Below, piece after piece: positions 47,199 to 55,175 of a stretch of DNA of 64,000 nucleotides; the stretch's first letter is position 1, and each line of letters opens with the position of its first letter. The stretch covers positions 91,015 to 155,014 of the forward strand of contig NZ_NCSM01000054.1 in the NCBI RefSeq assembly GCF_002224125.1, written 5' to 3'. Made by a program: the position numbers and the translations under genes. The notes under the pieces are model-generated. The model had not been told where the DNA came from and ran no database searches. It saw only the letters and a list, made by a program, of their open reading frames with translations. The stretch comes from Streptomyces sp. NBS 14/10 (GTDB lineage: Bacteria > Actinomycetota > Actinomycetes > Streptomycetales > Streptomycetaceae).

Positions 47199-47278
47199 AC
47201 GGAGTCTTGCGGACTGGACGCCGCTCTTGTGAGGATCGATCAGCCAGGGCCGCCCCTCGACTTACGGGAGTCATCAGA

Positions 47279-48136
47279 ATGAAGCTGCTGCGTGTCGGAC
47301 CTGCGGGGGCGGAGCGCCCGGCGGTACTCGATGAGTCGGGCACCCCGCGCGATCTGTCGGGCCTGGCCAAGGACATCGACGGGGCCCTGCTCGGCGACGA
47401 GGCGGCGCTCGCCGGGATCCGTGCGGCGCTCGCGTCGGGCGAACTGCCCGCGCTGGACGCCGCGGACTCCCGGATCGGCCCGCCGCTGGGCCGTATCGGC
47501 AAGATCGTGTGCATCGGGCTGAACTACCACGACCACGCCACGGAGACCGGCGCCGCGATCCCTCAGGAGCCGATCCTCTTCATGAAGGCCCCGGACACCG
47601 TCGTCGGCCCCGATGACACGGTCCTGGTGCCGCGCGGCAGCGAGAAGACCGACTGGGAGGTGGAGCTGGCCGTCGTCATCGGGCGCACGGCCCGCTACCT
47701 CGAATCCGACGAGGAGGCCCTTGCCTCGGTCGCGGGCTACGCCATCGCCCACGACGTCTCGGAGCGGGCGTTCCAGATCGAGCGCGGCGGCCAGTGGGAC
47801 AAGGGCAAGAACTGCGAGACCTTCAACCCCCTCGGCCCCTGGCTGGTCACCGCCGACGAGATCCCCGACCCCCAGGCGCTGGCCTTGCGCCTGTGGGTCA
47901 ACGGCGAGCTCAAGCAGGACGGCACCACGGCGGACCAGATCTTCCCGGTGGCCCAGGTGGTGCGCTATCTCAGCCAGTTCATGCCCCTCTACCCGGGGGA
48001 TGTCATCAACACCGGCACCCCGGCGGGCGTGGCCCTGGGACAGCCCGAGCCCAAGCCGTATCTGCGGGCCGGGGACGTCGTCGAGCTGGAGATCGACGGG
48101 CTGGGGCGGCAGCGCCAGGAGTTCAAGGACGCGTGA
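47279..48136 (+). CDS. fumarylacetoacetate hydrolase family protein
   Basis: 285 aa. FAH fold: IVCIGLNYHDHATETG near 82, EPILFMKAPDTVVGP, EVELAVVIGRTAR with metal-binding Glu pair, IAHDVSERAFQ, and GDVINTGTPAGVALG. Similar to ureidoglycolate lyase or 2-keto-3-deoxy-fuconate/acylpyruvate hydrolases, cleaving C-C bonds of oxo acids. The stop region overlaps the convergent oxidoreductase gene by 14 bases. Confidence 0.9.
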   Translation: MKLLRVGPAGAERPAVLDESGTPRDLSGLAKDIDGALLGDEAALAGIRAALASGELPALDAADSRIGPPLGRIGKIVCIGLNYHDHATETGAAIPQEPILFMKAPDTVVGPDDTVLVPRGSEKTDWEVELAVVIGRTARYLESDEEALASVAGYAIAHDVSERAFQIERGGQWDKGKNCETFNPLGPWLVTADEIPDPQALALRLWVNGELKQDGTTADQIFPVAQVVRYLSQFMPLYPGDVINTGTPAGVALGQPEPKPYLRAGDVVELEIDGLGRQRQEFKDA

Positions 48137-49235
48137 TCCGGACCGTACGGCCCTCCGCCGCCGAGGTGCGGGCCGCCTCCAGGACCCGGAGGGCGGCCGC
48201 GGCCTCGGCGGCGGTGACCGGCGGGGCGCCGCCGTCGCGGAGCGCGGTGGCGATGGCGCGGTAGTAGGCCGGGTAGTCGCCCGGGAGGGTGGGTACGGGC
48301 ACGCCGCCGCCGGTAAGGGGCGACTCGCCCGCGCCCAGCCGGCCCCAGGCGGCTTCGGGTTCGGCGCCCCAGGGCGCGCCGCCGTCCGTACCGGGGCGCA
48401 GGCCCTCGCGCAGCGCGGCCTCCTGGGGGTCGAGGCCGTACTTCACATAGCCCGCCTGGCTGCCCAGCACCCGGAAGCGCGGGCCCAGCTGCGCGGTGAT
48501 CGCGCTCATCCACAGATGGGAGCGGACGCCGCTCGCATGGGTGAGGGCGATGAAGGTGTCGTCGTCGGTGCGGGCGCCCGGGCGGCGCACATCGACCTCG
48601 GCGTAGACGGAGGTGGCCGGCCCGAAGAGGGTGAGGGCCTGGTCGACGAGGTGGCTGCCCAGGTCGTACAGCAGCCCGCCGACCTCGGCCGGGTCGCCGG
48701 ACTCGCGCCAGCCGCCCTTGAGCTGGGGGCGCCAGCGCTCGAAACGGGACTCGAAGCGCTGCACCTCGCCGAGCGCGCCCTCGGCGAGCAGCTTGTGCAG
48801 AGTGCGGAAGTCGTTGTCCCAGCGGCGGTTCTGGAAGACGCTCAGCAGCAGGCCGCGGCGGTCGGCGAGCTCGGCCAGCTCCTCGGCCTCGGCGGCGGTC
48901 GCGGCGAGCGGCTTGTCGACGACGACCGGCAGCCCGGCCTCCAGGGCGGCGCGCGCGAGGGGGACGTGGGTGCGGTTGGGGGAGGCGATGACGACCAGAC
49001 CCAGCTCACCGGCGCGCGCCCACAGCTCATCGGCTGAGGCGGCGAGGCGCACCCCCGGGTACTCGTCGGCGGCCTGCCGCTGCCGCTCCGGGCTGGAGGT
49101 GACCACGGTGTCGAGGACGAGGCCGTCCGTGGCGGCGATCAGGGGCGCGTGGAAGACGGAGCCCGCCAGACCGAAGCCGATGAGGGCGACGCGTACGGGG
49201 GTGGAGCCAGGGGTGCCGGTGCCGGTGTCAGCCAT
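48123..49235 (-). CDS. Gfo/Idh/MocA family NAD(P)-dependent oxidoreductase
   Basis: 370 aa. Rossmann start VRVALIGFGLAGSVFH, VVDKPLAATAAEA with the catalytic-region Lys-Pro, RRWDNDFRTLHKLL, and EVGGLLYDLGSHLVDQAL with the conserved Asp/His. Oxidises a sugar, inositol or similar polyol. Divergent from a ROK regulator 55 bases away, the likely controller. Confidence 0.92.
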   Translation of the reverse strand: MADTGTGTPGSTPVRVALIGFGLAGSVFHAPLIAATDGLVLDTVVTSSPERQRQAADEYPGVRLAASADELWARAGELGLVVIASPNRTHVPLARAALEAGLPVVVDKPLAATAAEAEELAELADRRGLLLSVFQNRRWDNDFRTLHKLLAEGALGEVQRFESRFERWRPQLKGGWRESGDPAEVGGLLYDLGSHLVDQALTLFGPATSVYAEVDVRRPGARTDDDTFIALTHASGVRSHLWMSAITAQLGPRFRVLGSQAGYVKYGLDPQEAALREGLRPGTDGGAPWGAEPEAAWGRLGAGESPLTGGGVPVPTLPGDYPAYYRAIATALRDGGAPPVTAAEAAAALRVLEAARTSAAEGRTVRITRP

Positions 49236-49247
49236 GGAACTACTTTG

Positions 49248-49269
49248 ACAACACTGTTGCGGAAGCGCA
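49248..49269. promoter_or_regulatory. putative ROK-regulator operator in the divergent promoter
   Basis: Two overlapping inverted repeats: CAACA-C-TGTTG (49248-49258) and TTGCG-GAAG-CGCAA (49256-49269), in the 55-base space between oxidoreductase and ROK genes. Confidence 0.6.
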
Positions 49270-49290
49270 AGCGGGAGCCACAATGGGGGC

Positions 49291-50478
49291 GTGAACAGCG
49301 CGATGTCCTCGACGGCCCGACCCGGCGCCAGGCCCGGGCCTGGCACCCAGCCCGGACCGGGAACCCAGCCCGGCCCCGGCGCCAATCTGGCCGTTCTGCG
49401 CGGCCATAACGCGGCCCTCGTCCTCGGTCTGCTGCGGGACGCGGGCGAGGGCGGGATCAGCCGGCTGGAGCTGGCCGCGCAGACCGGGCTCACCCCGCAG
49501 GCCGTCAGCAAGATCACGGCCCGGCTGCGGGCGGACGGGCTGGCCGCCGAGGCGGGCCACCGGGCGTCCACCGGCGGTAAGCCGCGTACGGTCCTGCGGC
49601 TGGTCCCGGGCGCGCGGCGGGCGATCGGGCTGCACCTGGACCGCGATGAGCTGACGGCCGTGCTGGTCGACCTCGCGGGCACACCGCTCGGCCGGCGCAC
49701 GGTCCCCTTCGACTTCGGCGCGGGGGCTGAGGAGGCGGTCGCCGTGGTCGGCCGCGAGGTCGAGGCGCTGCTCGCCGAGGCCGACGGCGGCCGCACCGGG
49801 CTGCTGGGGGCCGGGGTCGCCGCCCCCGGGCCGCTGGACCACGGCTCCGGCGTGTTGCGCCGCGTCACCGGCTTCCCCCGCTGGGACGGCTTCCCGCTGC
49901 GCGACGCGCTCGCTCAGCGCCTCGGCCTCCCCGTCGTCCTGGACAAGGACACCAACGCCGCCGCACTCGGGCTCACCGTCGGCCGCGCCCGGCAGCGCGC
50001 CGCCGCCGGGTCCTTCCCCGCCGGGTCCTTCGCGTATCTGCACCTCGGCACCGGTCTGGGTGCCGGTCTCGTCCTCGGCGGGGCCGTCCACCGGGGAGCC
50101 CGCACCGGCGCGGGGGAGTTCGGACACCAGGTCATCCAGCTGGACGGGCCGCCCTGCGGCTGCGGCGACCGCGGCTGCCTGGAGGCGCTGTGCCTGGCCG
50201 CGGTCGCGGACGGCGACCCGGCCCGGGCGGCGCGGCTGCTCGGCGTCGGCGCCGCCAACCTCGTACGGCTGCTCGACATCGACCGGGTGCTGCTCGGCGG
50301 CCGGGTCGTACTGGCCGCGCCCGAGCCGTACGCGCGCGGCGTGGCCGAGACGCTGGCCGCGGACGCGGCGCGGGCCGGCGGCCGTACGGTCCCGGTGGAT
50401 GTGATCGGCCGGGGCGGCCACGCGGTCGTGGAGGGCGCGGCGCAGCTGGTGCTGGCGCCGCTGTTCGCGGTGGGGTGA
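49291..50478 (+). CDS. ROK-family transcriptional regulator
   Basis: 395 aa. Short Pro/Gly/Gln repeats at 10-30 (PGPGTQ twice), winged helix at about 45-85 (ISRLELAAQTGLTPQAVSKI), then a sugar-kinase-like ROK domain with GAGVAAPGPLD, DKDTNAAALG, LGTGLGAGLVLGG, GEFGHQ and the zinc motif CGCGDRGCLE near 290. ROK regulators sense sugars or their phosphates. Probably controls the divergent oxidoreductase. Confidence 0.92.
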   Translation: MNSAMSSTARPGARPGPGTQPGPGTQPGPGANLAVLRGHNAALVLGLLRDAGEGGISRLELAAQTGLTPQAVSKITARLRADGLAAEAGHRASTGGKPRTVLRLVPGARRAIGLHLDRDELTAVLVDLAGTPLGRRTVPFDFGAGAEEAVAVVGREVEALLAEADGGRTGLLGAGVAAPGPLDHGSGVLRRVTGFPRWDGFPLRDALAQRLGLPVVLDKDTNAAALGLTVGRARQRAAAGSFPAGSFAYLHLGTGLGAGLVLGGAVHRGARTGAGEFGHQVIQLDGPPCGCGDRGCLEALCLAAVADGDPARAARLLGVGAANLVRLLDIDRVLLGGRVVLAAPEPYARGVAETLAADAARAGGRTVPVDVIGRGGHAVVEGAAQLVLAPLFAVG

Positions 50479-50642
50479 GGGAGTAGTGGGCTGATCGGCT
50501 GAATGTGGCTGATGGGCTGATGGGCCGAACGAGCGGGTTGTTGACCGCCAGTCGGAGGCAATCGGCCCGGTCGGCCGCGTGTCGGTCCCCCACGGTGGAA
50601 GACAGCAGGGCACTCGGGAAACCACCGCAGCAGAGGTCGCCC

Positions 50643-51659
50643 ATGCGCTCGCCCGCCACCCCCGTCGTCCGCGCAGCCGCCCAGTCCGCCGCCGCGCTCG
50701 CCCTGCTGGTGCCCGCGGTGTGGTGCGGAACCGCGCAGTCCGCGACCGCGTCGGCCGCCGTGCCCTCCTGCGGACGGCGGGAGAGCCCCCGCTTCCCGAT
50801 CGACGCCCGGCTGCACGGCGGACCGGCCCGGTACGCGCGGGGCGGAGGCTGGCGCGCCTGGCACCTGGAGCTGCGCAACACCACGCGCGTCGAGTGCCGC
50901 GCCATCCACCCCATCGCGATCCTCGTCGACCGCGCGCACGCCCTGCGGCCCGACCACATCCGGATGGAGTTCCTTGACCCTTACGCCGACAAGGCCGCCG
51001 GTGGCCGATGGCGGCCCGTCTCCTTCGAGACCACGGACGAGGACGAGAACATCGGGGTCTTCGGCGACCCGTTCCAGGGCTTCACCGTGCCCGCGCGCGG
51101 GAGCGTGAAGGTGCGGGTGCGGTCCCGCTTCACCGACTCCGCGCCGACCGGCCCCGTCACCGCGAACGTCATCACCATGGAGCGCCGCGCGGACGACGGG
51201 GACTGGGTCGGCCAGTCCGGCGACTACGACTTCCGCATCGAGCGCGCGGCGGGGGTGGGGGCGGAGGAGGCGAGCGGGGCCGGTACGGAGGAGCCGGGGG
51301 AGCCCCGTAAGAGCGGGCCCAGCGCCGGTGAGCAGCCCAGTACGGGCGGGCTCCGCACCGGTGAGCCTCCCGCCGAGCCGCGGCCCGAGCCCCGCGCCGA
51401 TCAGGGGACCGGCGCCGGCGGGCGCACCGGGGGCCCCGGGAAGACCGGGGGCCCCGTGGGCCTCGGGAAGGAGGAGCCGCCCGCCCGCGCCGACGCCACC
51501 CCCGGCCCCCGCGGCGAGGGCAGCAGTCGCGACCACCTGCCGCCTGAACTCGCCGCGACGGGCCGGGGCGTCGTACTCCTCGGACTCGCCGTGATCAGTG
51601 GCGCGCTCATCGTCTCCGGTACCGCGCTGGTGATCAGGTCCCGGCGTCCGAGGCGGTGA
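50643..51659 (+). CDS. secreted surface protein with LAxTG sortase signal
   Basis: 338 aa from ATG 50643. Signal peptide (AAAQSAAALALLVPAVWCG), a beta-rich domain at about 40-210 with Cys41 and Cys83 likely disulfide-bonded (VPSCGRRE, TRVECRAIH), then a Pro/Gly/Glu-rich stalk. The end is a cell-wall sorting signal: LAATG, membrane segment GVVLLGLAVISGALIVSGTALV, and RSRRPRR. LAxTG is the class E sortase motif; such a sortase lies at 45099-45941. Function of the exposed domain unknown. Confidence 0.85.
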   Translation: MRSPATPVVRAAAQSAAALALLVPAVWCGTAQSATASAAVPSCGRRESPRFPIDARLHGGPARYARGGGWRAWHLELRNTTRVECRAIHPIAILVDRAHALRPDHIRMEFLDPYADKAAGGRWRPVSFETTDEDENIGVFGDPFQGFTVPARGSVKVRVRSRFTDSAPTGPVTANVITMERRADDGDWVGQSGDYDFRIERAAGVGAEEASGAGTEEPGEPRKSGPSAGEQPSTGGLRTGEPPAEPRPEPRADQGTGAGGRTGGPGKTGGPVGLGKEEPPARADATPGPRGEGSSRDHLPPELAATGRGVVLLGLAVISGALIVSGTALVIRSRRPRR

Positions 51660-51672
51660 GAGCCGGCCGCCG

Positions 51673-51834
51673 CTACCGCCCTCTGGGCGGCTCGCCCCGG
51701 CGGCGGAGCTCTTCGTCAAGCTTCTCCGCACCACTCCGGGGCTGGTCGGTGGTGCCCTTGCCCTTGCGTGAGGCTTGCCGCGCCCGTTGCTGGCCCTTGT
51801 TGATCGCGTCCTTGAGCTTGTCTTTGAGGCTCAT
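51673..51834 (-). CDS. small hydrophilic charged protein
   Basis: 53 aa from ATG 51834, with AAGGAG 6 bases upstream. Highly charged: MSLKDKLKDAINKGQQRAR then Gly/Lys-rich linker and EKLDEELRRRGEPP, predicted two short amphipathic helices. No membrane segment or Cys. Strong ribosome site and codon bias support expression. Convergent with the LAxTG protein gene. Family not recognised. Confidence 0.7.
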   Translation of the reverse strand: MSLKDKLKDAINKGQQRARQASRKGKGTTDQPRSGAEKLDEELRRRGEPPRGR

Positions 51835-51944
51835 CTGAATCTCCTTCGCGGGGGAGCGGAAGCGGCCTTGTCAGGCGCGGCCTTCACCACCAGGATCGGC
51901 CGCCGGCCCGGCTCTGTCGCGCTGGAGCGCTTGCCGCGCGGCCG

Positions 51945-51981
51945 CCCCGGTCCCGTCTGCCGAGGTCAGACGGGACCGGGG
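51945..51981. terminator. strong hairpin in the divergent spacer before the HAD gene
   Basis: CCCCGGTCCCGTCTG pairs perfectly with CAGACGGGACCGGGG (15 bp, 7-base loop). Located between divergent genes, so it may end an unseen small transcript or act in the 5-prime leader of the HAD gene. Confidence 0.6.
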
Positions 51982-52089
51982 AGGTCCAGGTCGCGGCCCG
52001 GCTGACTACCCTGGACCCTCGGCCCGTCCGCAATGGCGCGGTCGGTGTCCCCACTCAGGTGTTATTGGTGCACGGCAGGAGAGTCCGCA

Positions 52090-52869
52090 ATGGCAGAGCG
52101 CAAGCCGATCGAGTCCTGGCTCACCGATATGGACGGGGTGCTGATGCACGAGGGGATCCCGGTGCCCGGGGCCGACGCCTTCATCAAGCGCCTGCGCGAG
52201 TCCGGTAAGCCCTTCCTCGTGCTCACCAACAACTCCATCTACACCCCGCGCGATCTGCACGCCCGGCTGTCCCGGATCGGCCTGGACGTGCCCGTCGCCA
52301 ACATCTGGACGTCCGCGCTGGCCACCGCCAAGTTCCTGGACGACCAGCGGCCCGGGGGTACGGCGTATGTCATCGGCGAGGCGGGGCTGACCACGGCCCT
52401 GCACGACATCGGCTATGTCCTCACCGACGTCGAACCGGACTATGTGGTCCTCGGCGAGACCCGTACCTACAGCTTCGAAGCGCTCACCAAGGCCATCCGC
52501 CTGATCAACAACGGTGCCCGCTTCATCGCCACCAACCCCGACGAGACCGGGCCCTCGGCGGAGGGCGCGCTGCCCGCGACCGGGTCCGTGGCCGCGCTGA
52601 TCACCAAGGCGACGGGGGCCGAGCCGTACTTCGTCGGCAAGCCGAACCCGCTGATGATGCGCGCCGGGCTGAACGCGATCGGGGCGCACTCCGAGACCAG
52701 CGCGATGATCGGCGACCGGATGGACACCGATGTGCTGGCCGGTCTCGAGGCGGGCATGGAGACCTTCCTGGTGCTCACCGGGGTCACTCAGATCGGAGAG
52801 GTCGACCGGCACCCGTTCCGGCCGTCCACGGTCGTGAACTCCATCGCGGACCTGGTCGAGCGGGTGTGA
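52090..52869 (+). CDS. HAD-IIA hydrolase, NagD-like phosphatase
   Basis: 259 aa from ATG 52090, AGGAG 9 bases upstream. Nucleophile Asp13 and Asp15 in LTDMDGVLMH, LVLTNNSIYTPRDL, the C2 cap with DYVVLGETRTYSF, FVGKPNPLMM with catalytic Lys, and GDRMDTDVLAGLEAGM. Dephosphorylates nucleotides or sugar phosphates in related bacteria. Confidence 0.92.
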   Translation: MAERKPIESWLTDMDGVLMHEGIPVPGADAFIKRLRESGKPFLVLTNNSIYTPRDLHARLSRIGLDVPVANIWTSALATAKFLDDQRPGGTAYVIGEAGLTTALHDIGYVLTDVEPDYVVLGETRTYSFEALTKAIRLINNGARFIATNPDETGPSAEGALPATGSVAALITKATGAEPYFVGKPNPLMMRAGLNAIGAHSETSAMIGDRMDTDVLAGLEAGMETFLVLTGVTQIGEVDRHPFRPSTVVNSIADLVERV

Positions 52870-52984
52870 CGCCGGCCGGAGCCATCTGACGCGTACGGAC
52901 TGACCCATACGGAGCAGCCGGGGGCCGCAGCGGATGCGGCTCCCGGCGGCGCGCGTGAGCCTCGGTGGTGTCAGGAGGTTCACC

Positions 52985-53278
52985 ATGCGTTCGCTCGCCC
53001 TCACGCTCCGTATGGCCGCCTGTGCGGCGGCGGTGGTCATGGCCATCGCCGGACCCGCCGCCGCGGACCAGGAGGACAACGCCCCCGCGCGCCCGGCCCA
53101 CCCGGCCCACCCCGCCCACCACGCCCATCCGGGCATCGCCCCGGCCGATGACGCGGCGCGCCAGGACTTCGGCCGGGCCGAGGCGTACGGCCTGGTGCTC
53201 TCCGGGGGCACGGCGCTGGCCGTCGCCGGGCTGGCGGTGCACCGCCGCCGTCGCCCGGTCGGAATGGCATCGGGCTGA
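52985..53278 (+). CDS. small exported protein with His-Pro repeats and C-terminal membrane segment
   Basis: 97 aa from ATG 52985, AGGAGG 6 bases upstream. Signal peptide (RMAACAAAVVMAIAGPAAA), then an Ala/His/Pro tract (PAHPAHPAHHAHPG, about 40-53), then a membrane segment (AYGLVLSGGTALAVAGLAV) and a basic end (HRRRRPVG). It ends 5 bases before the sortase-like gene, a pairing seen in streptomycetes. No LPxTG or LAxTG motif. His cluster might bind metal. Confidence 0.8.
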   Translation: MRSLALTLRMAACAAAVVMAIAGPAAADQEDNAPARPAHPAHPAHHAHPGIAPADDAARQDFGRAEAYGLVLSGGTALAVAGLAVHRRRRPVGMASG

Positions 53279-53283
53279 CGGCG

Positions 53284-53937
53284 GTGTACGGGAAGGGCTT
53301 GGGCCGGGTCGGCCGGCCGGTCGCGGGGGTGGCCTGGGCGGCGCTGCTCCTCGGGCTGTGGCTGTGGGGCCATGACACCGCGGAGGGCCTGGGCGGTGTG
53401 GTGCCGGTGACGGGAGACGTGGCGGCCGTGGGGCGCCCGCCCGCCCATCCGCTGCCACCGTCCCGGGAACCGCTGCCGTCCGTACGGGCGCGGCGCGTCG
53501 TCGTCGCGTCGGCGGGAATCGCGGGGCGGGTCGGCGAGCCGGGCCGGGGCCGGAGCTGGAGCCGGCGAATGGGCCGGGGCGCTGACTGGTACGGCGTGGG
53601 GGCGCGGCCGGGGGCCGCGGGTACGGCGGTGCTGATCGGGCCCGCCGACGCCGGTGTCGTCCGCCGCCTGGGCGGGGTCAGGCGCGGGGACGCGGTGCGG
53701 GTGTCGCGGGCGGACGGGACGGTGGCCGAGTTCACGGTCGAGGGCGTCGAGATGGCCATGGCCGGGCGGTACGACGCGCGGCGGGTGTACGGGGCGCGGG
53801 CCCGGGGCCGGGCGGAGCTGCGGCTGGTCGCGAGGGACGGAATCCACGGCGAGTACGGAGAGCACGGGGCGCGCGGGGCGTACGCGGCGCCTGGTGCGCG
53901 CGTGGTGGTGTCGGCGTATCTGACGGGGATTCGGTAG
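53284..53937 (+). CDS. class F sortase-like protein lacking catalytic His and Cys
   Basis: 217 aa from GTG 53284. Membrane anchor at about 12-29, linker, then a class F sortase fold: ADWYGVGARPGAAGTAVLIG, LGGVRRGDAVRVSRADGT, RVYGAR and RAELRLVARDG. Active class F enzymes have AGHVD where this has IGPAD (His replaced by Pro120) and LITCGG where this has LVARDG (Cys replaced by Ala183). The C-terminal part is also shortened. Seen directly: both catalytic residues are missing. Inferred: non-enzymatic scaffold or binding role. Confidence 0.82.
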   Translation: MYGKGLGRVGRPVAGVAWAALLLGLWLWGHDTAEGLGGVVPVTGDVAAVGRPPAHPLPPSREPLPSVRARRVVVASAGIAGRVGEPGRGRSWSRRMGRGADWYGVGARPGAAGTAVLIGPADAGVVRRLGGVRRGDAVRVSRADGTVAEFTVEGVEMAMAGRYDARRVYGARARGRAELRLVARDGIHGEYGEHGARGAYAAPGARVVVSAYLTGIR

Positions 53938-54114
53938 GCGTGCGCGCCCCGGCGCGGCTGAGGGCCCGCACCACGCCGTACGGGCGAAATCGCGCAAAGG
54001 GCTGTGGACAACCCTGTGGGGGTCGGTGTGGTGTGTAAGCATGGATTCGACCGGTCTTGTCCTACCCGGGGGCCTGAGGGGCGCCTCCCGGAGCGTGCAC
54101 CCAAGGGGGAGTGG

Positions 54115-55167
54115 ATGTACGGGAGTTACACCGGCCGTCGGCGCAGGGCTGTCCGTGTGGGGGCCGCGGTGGGGGCGCTGCTGTCGCTTGTGACGCTCTC
54201 CGGCTGCTTCGGCTCGTCGTCCTCCGACAGCGAGGAGGAGTCGATCGCGGCCGCCAAGCCCGCGCAGCGGCCCAGGAATGTCGTGCCGTACTGGGTGAAT
54301 CCCGACGGCAGCGCGGCGCGGCAGGTCGCCGCGTACCGCAGGAAGGGGGCGGACGCCGAGGCGAAGCTGATAGGGCGGATCGCGGCGCAGCCGGTCGCGG
54401 AGTGGCTGGGGGTGGACGATCCGGAGGGCCAGGCGCGCGGGTTCACCGAGGCCGCCGCCCGGGAGGAGCGCGACGCGCTGCTGGTCTTCTACAACATCCC
54501 GCACCGCGACTGCGGACACTACTCGAAGGGCGGCGCCGCCGACGGCAATACGTACCGCGCCTGGCTGGACAAGGCGGTCAGGGGTATTGGCGACCGGGCC
54601 GCCACGGTCATCCTGGAGCCGGACGCGCTGCCTCACGCGGTGGACGGCTGCACGCCCAAGAAGTTCCTCGAGGAGCGCTATGACCTGCTGACCGGGGCCG
54701 TGGACAAGCTCAAGGGGCTGCCCCACACCAAGGTCTATCTGGACGCCGGGAATCCGCACTGGATCAAGGACCCGCGCCGGATGGCCGAGCCGCTGAGGCG
54801 GGCGGGGCTGAAGAAGGCCGACGGCTTCGCGCTCAACATCGCCAATTACCAGACCACCGAGGACAACAAGGCATACGGCAAGAAGCTCTCCGCCCTGGTC
54901 GGCGGCAAGCCTTTCGTGATCGACACCAGCCGTAATGGCAACGGCCCGGTGCCGGGCAAGGAGGACCCCGAGGCCTGGTGCAACCCCAAGGGGCGGGCGC
55001 TGGGCGAGACGCCGACGGTCCGCACGGGCGACGGCGCGGTCGCCGCGTATCTGTGGATCAAGCGTCCGGGCGAGTCGGACGGCACCTGCAAGGGCGGCCC
55101 CAAGGCCGGCCAGTGGTGGCCGCGGTACGCGCTCGACCTCGCCCGTAACGCTAAACGGCGCCGGTAG
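54115..55167 (+). CDS. cslZ: GH6 endoglucanase-like lipoprotein of the tip-glycan locus
   Basis: 350 aa from ATG 54115, preceded by GGGGGAG. Lipobox LSGC with Cys31. GH6 fold: VFYNIPHRDCGHYSKGG with Asp132, the catalytic acid Asp170 in ILEPDALPH, YLDAGNPHW, VIDTSRNGNG and EAWCNPKGRALG. Convergent with glxA. Matches the S. coelicolor arrangement cslA-glxA-cslZ (SCO2836-SCO2838), in which CslZ processes the beta-glucan made at hyphal tips. Confidence 0.92.
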   Translation: MYGSYTGRRRRAVRVGAAVGALLSLVTLSGCFGSSSSDSEEESIAAAKPAQRPRNVVPYWVNPDGSAARQVAAYRRKGADAEAKLIGRIAAQPVAEWLGVDDPEGQARGFTEAAAREERDALLVFYNIPHRDCGHYSKGGAADGNTYRAWLDKAVRGIGDRAATVILEPDALPHAVDGCTPKKFLEERYDLLTGAVDKLKGLPHTKVYLDAGNPHWIKDPRRMAEPLRRAGLKKADGFALNIANYQTTEDNKAYGKKLSALVGGKPFVIDTSRNGNGPVPGKEDPEAWCNPKGRALGETPTVRTGDGAVAAYLWIKRPGESDGTCKGGPKAGQWWPRYALDLARNAKRRR

Positions 55168-55175
55168 CCGACCGG

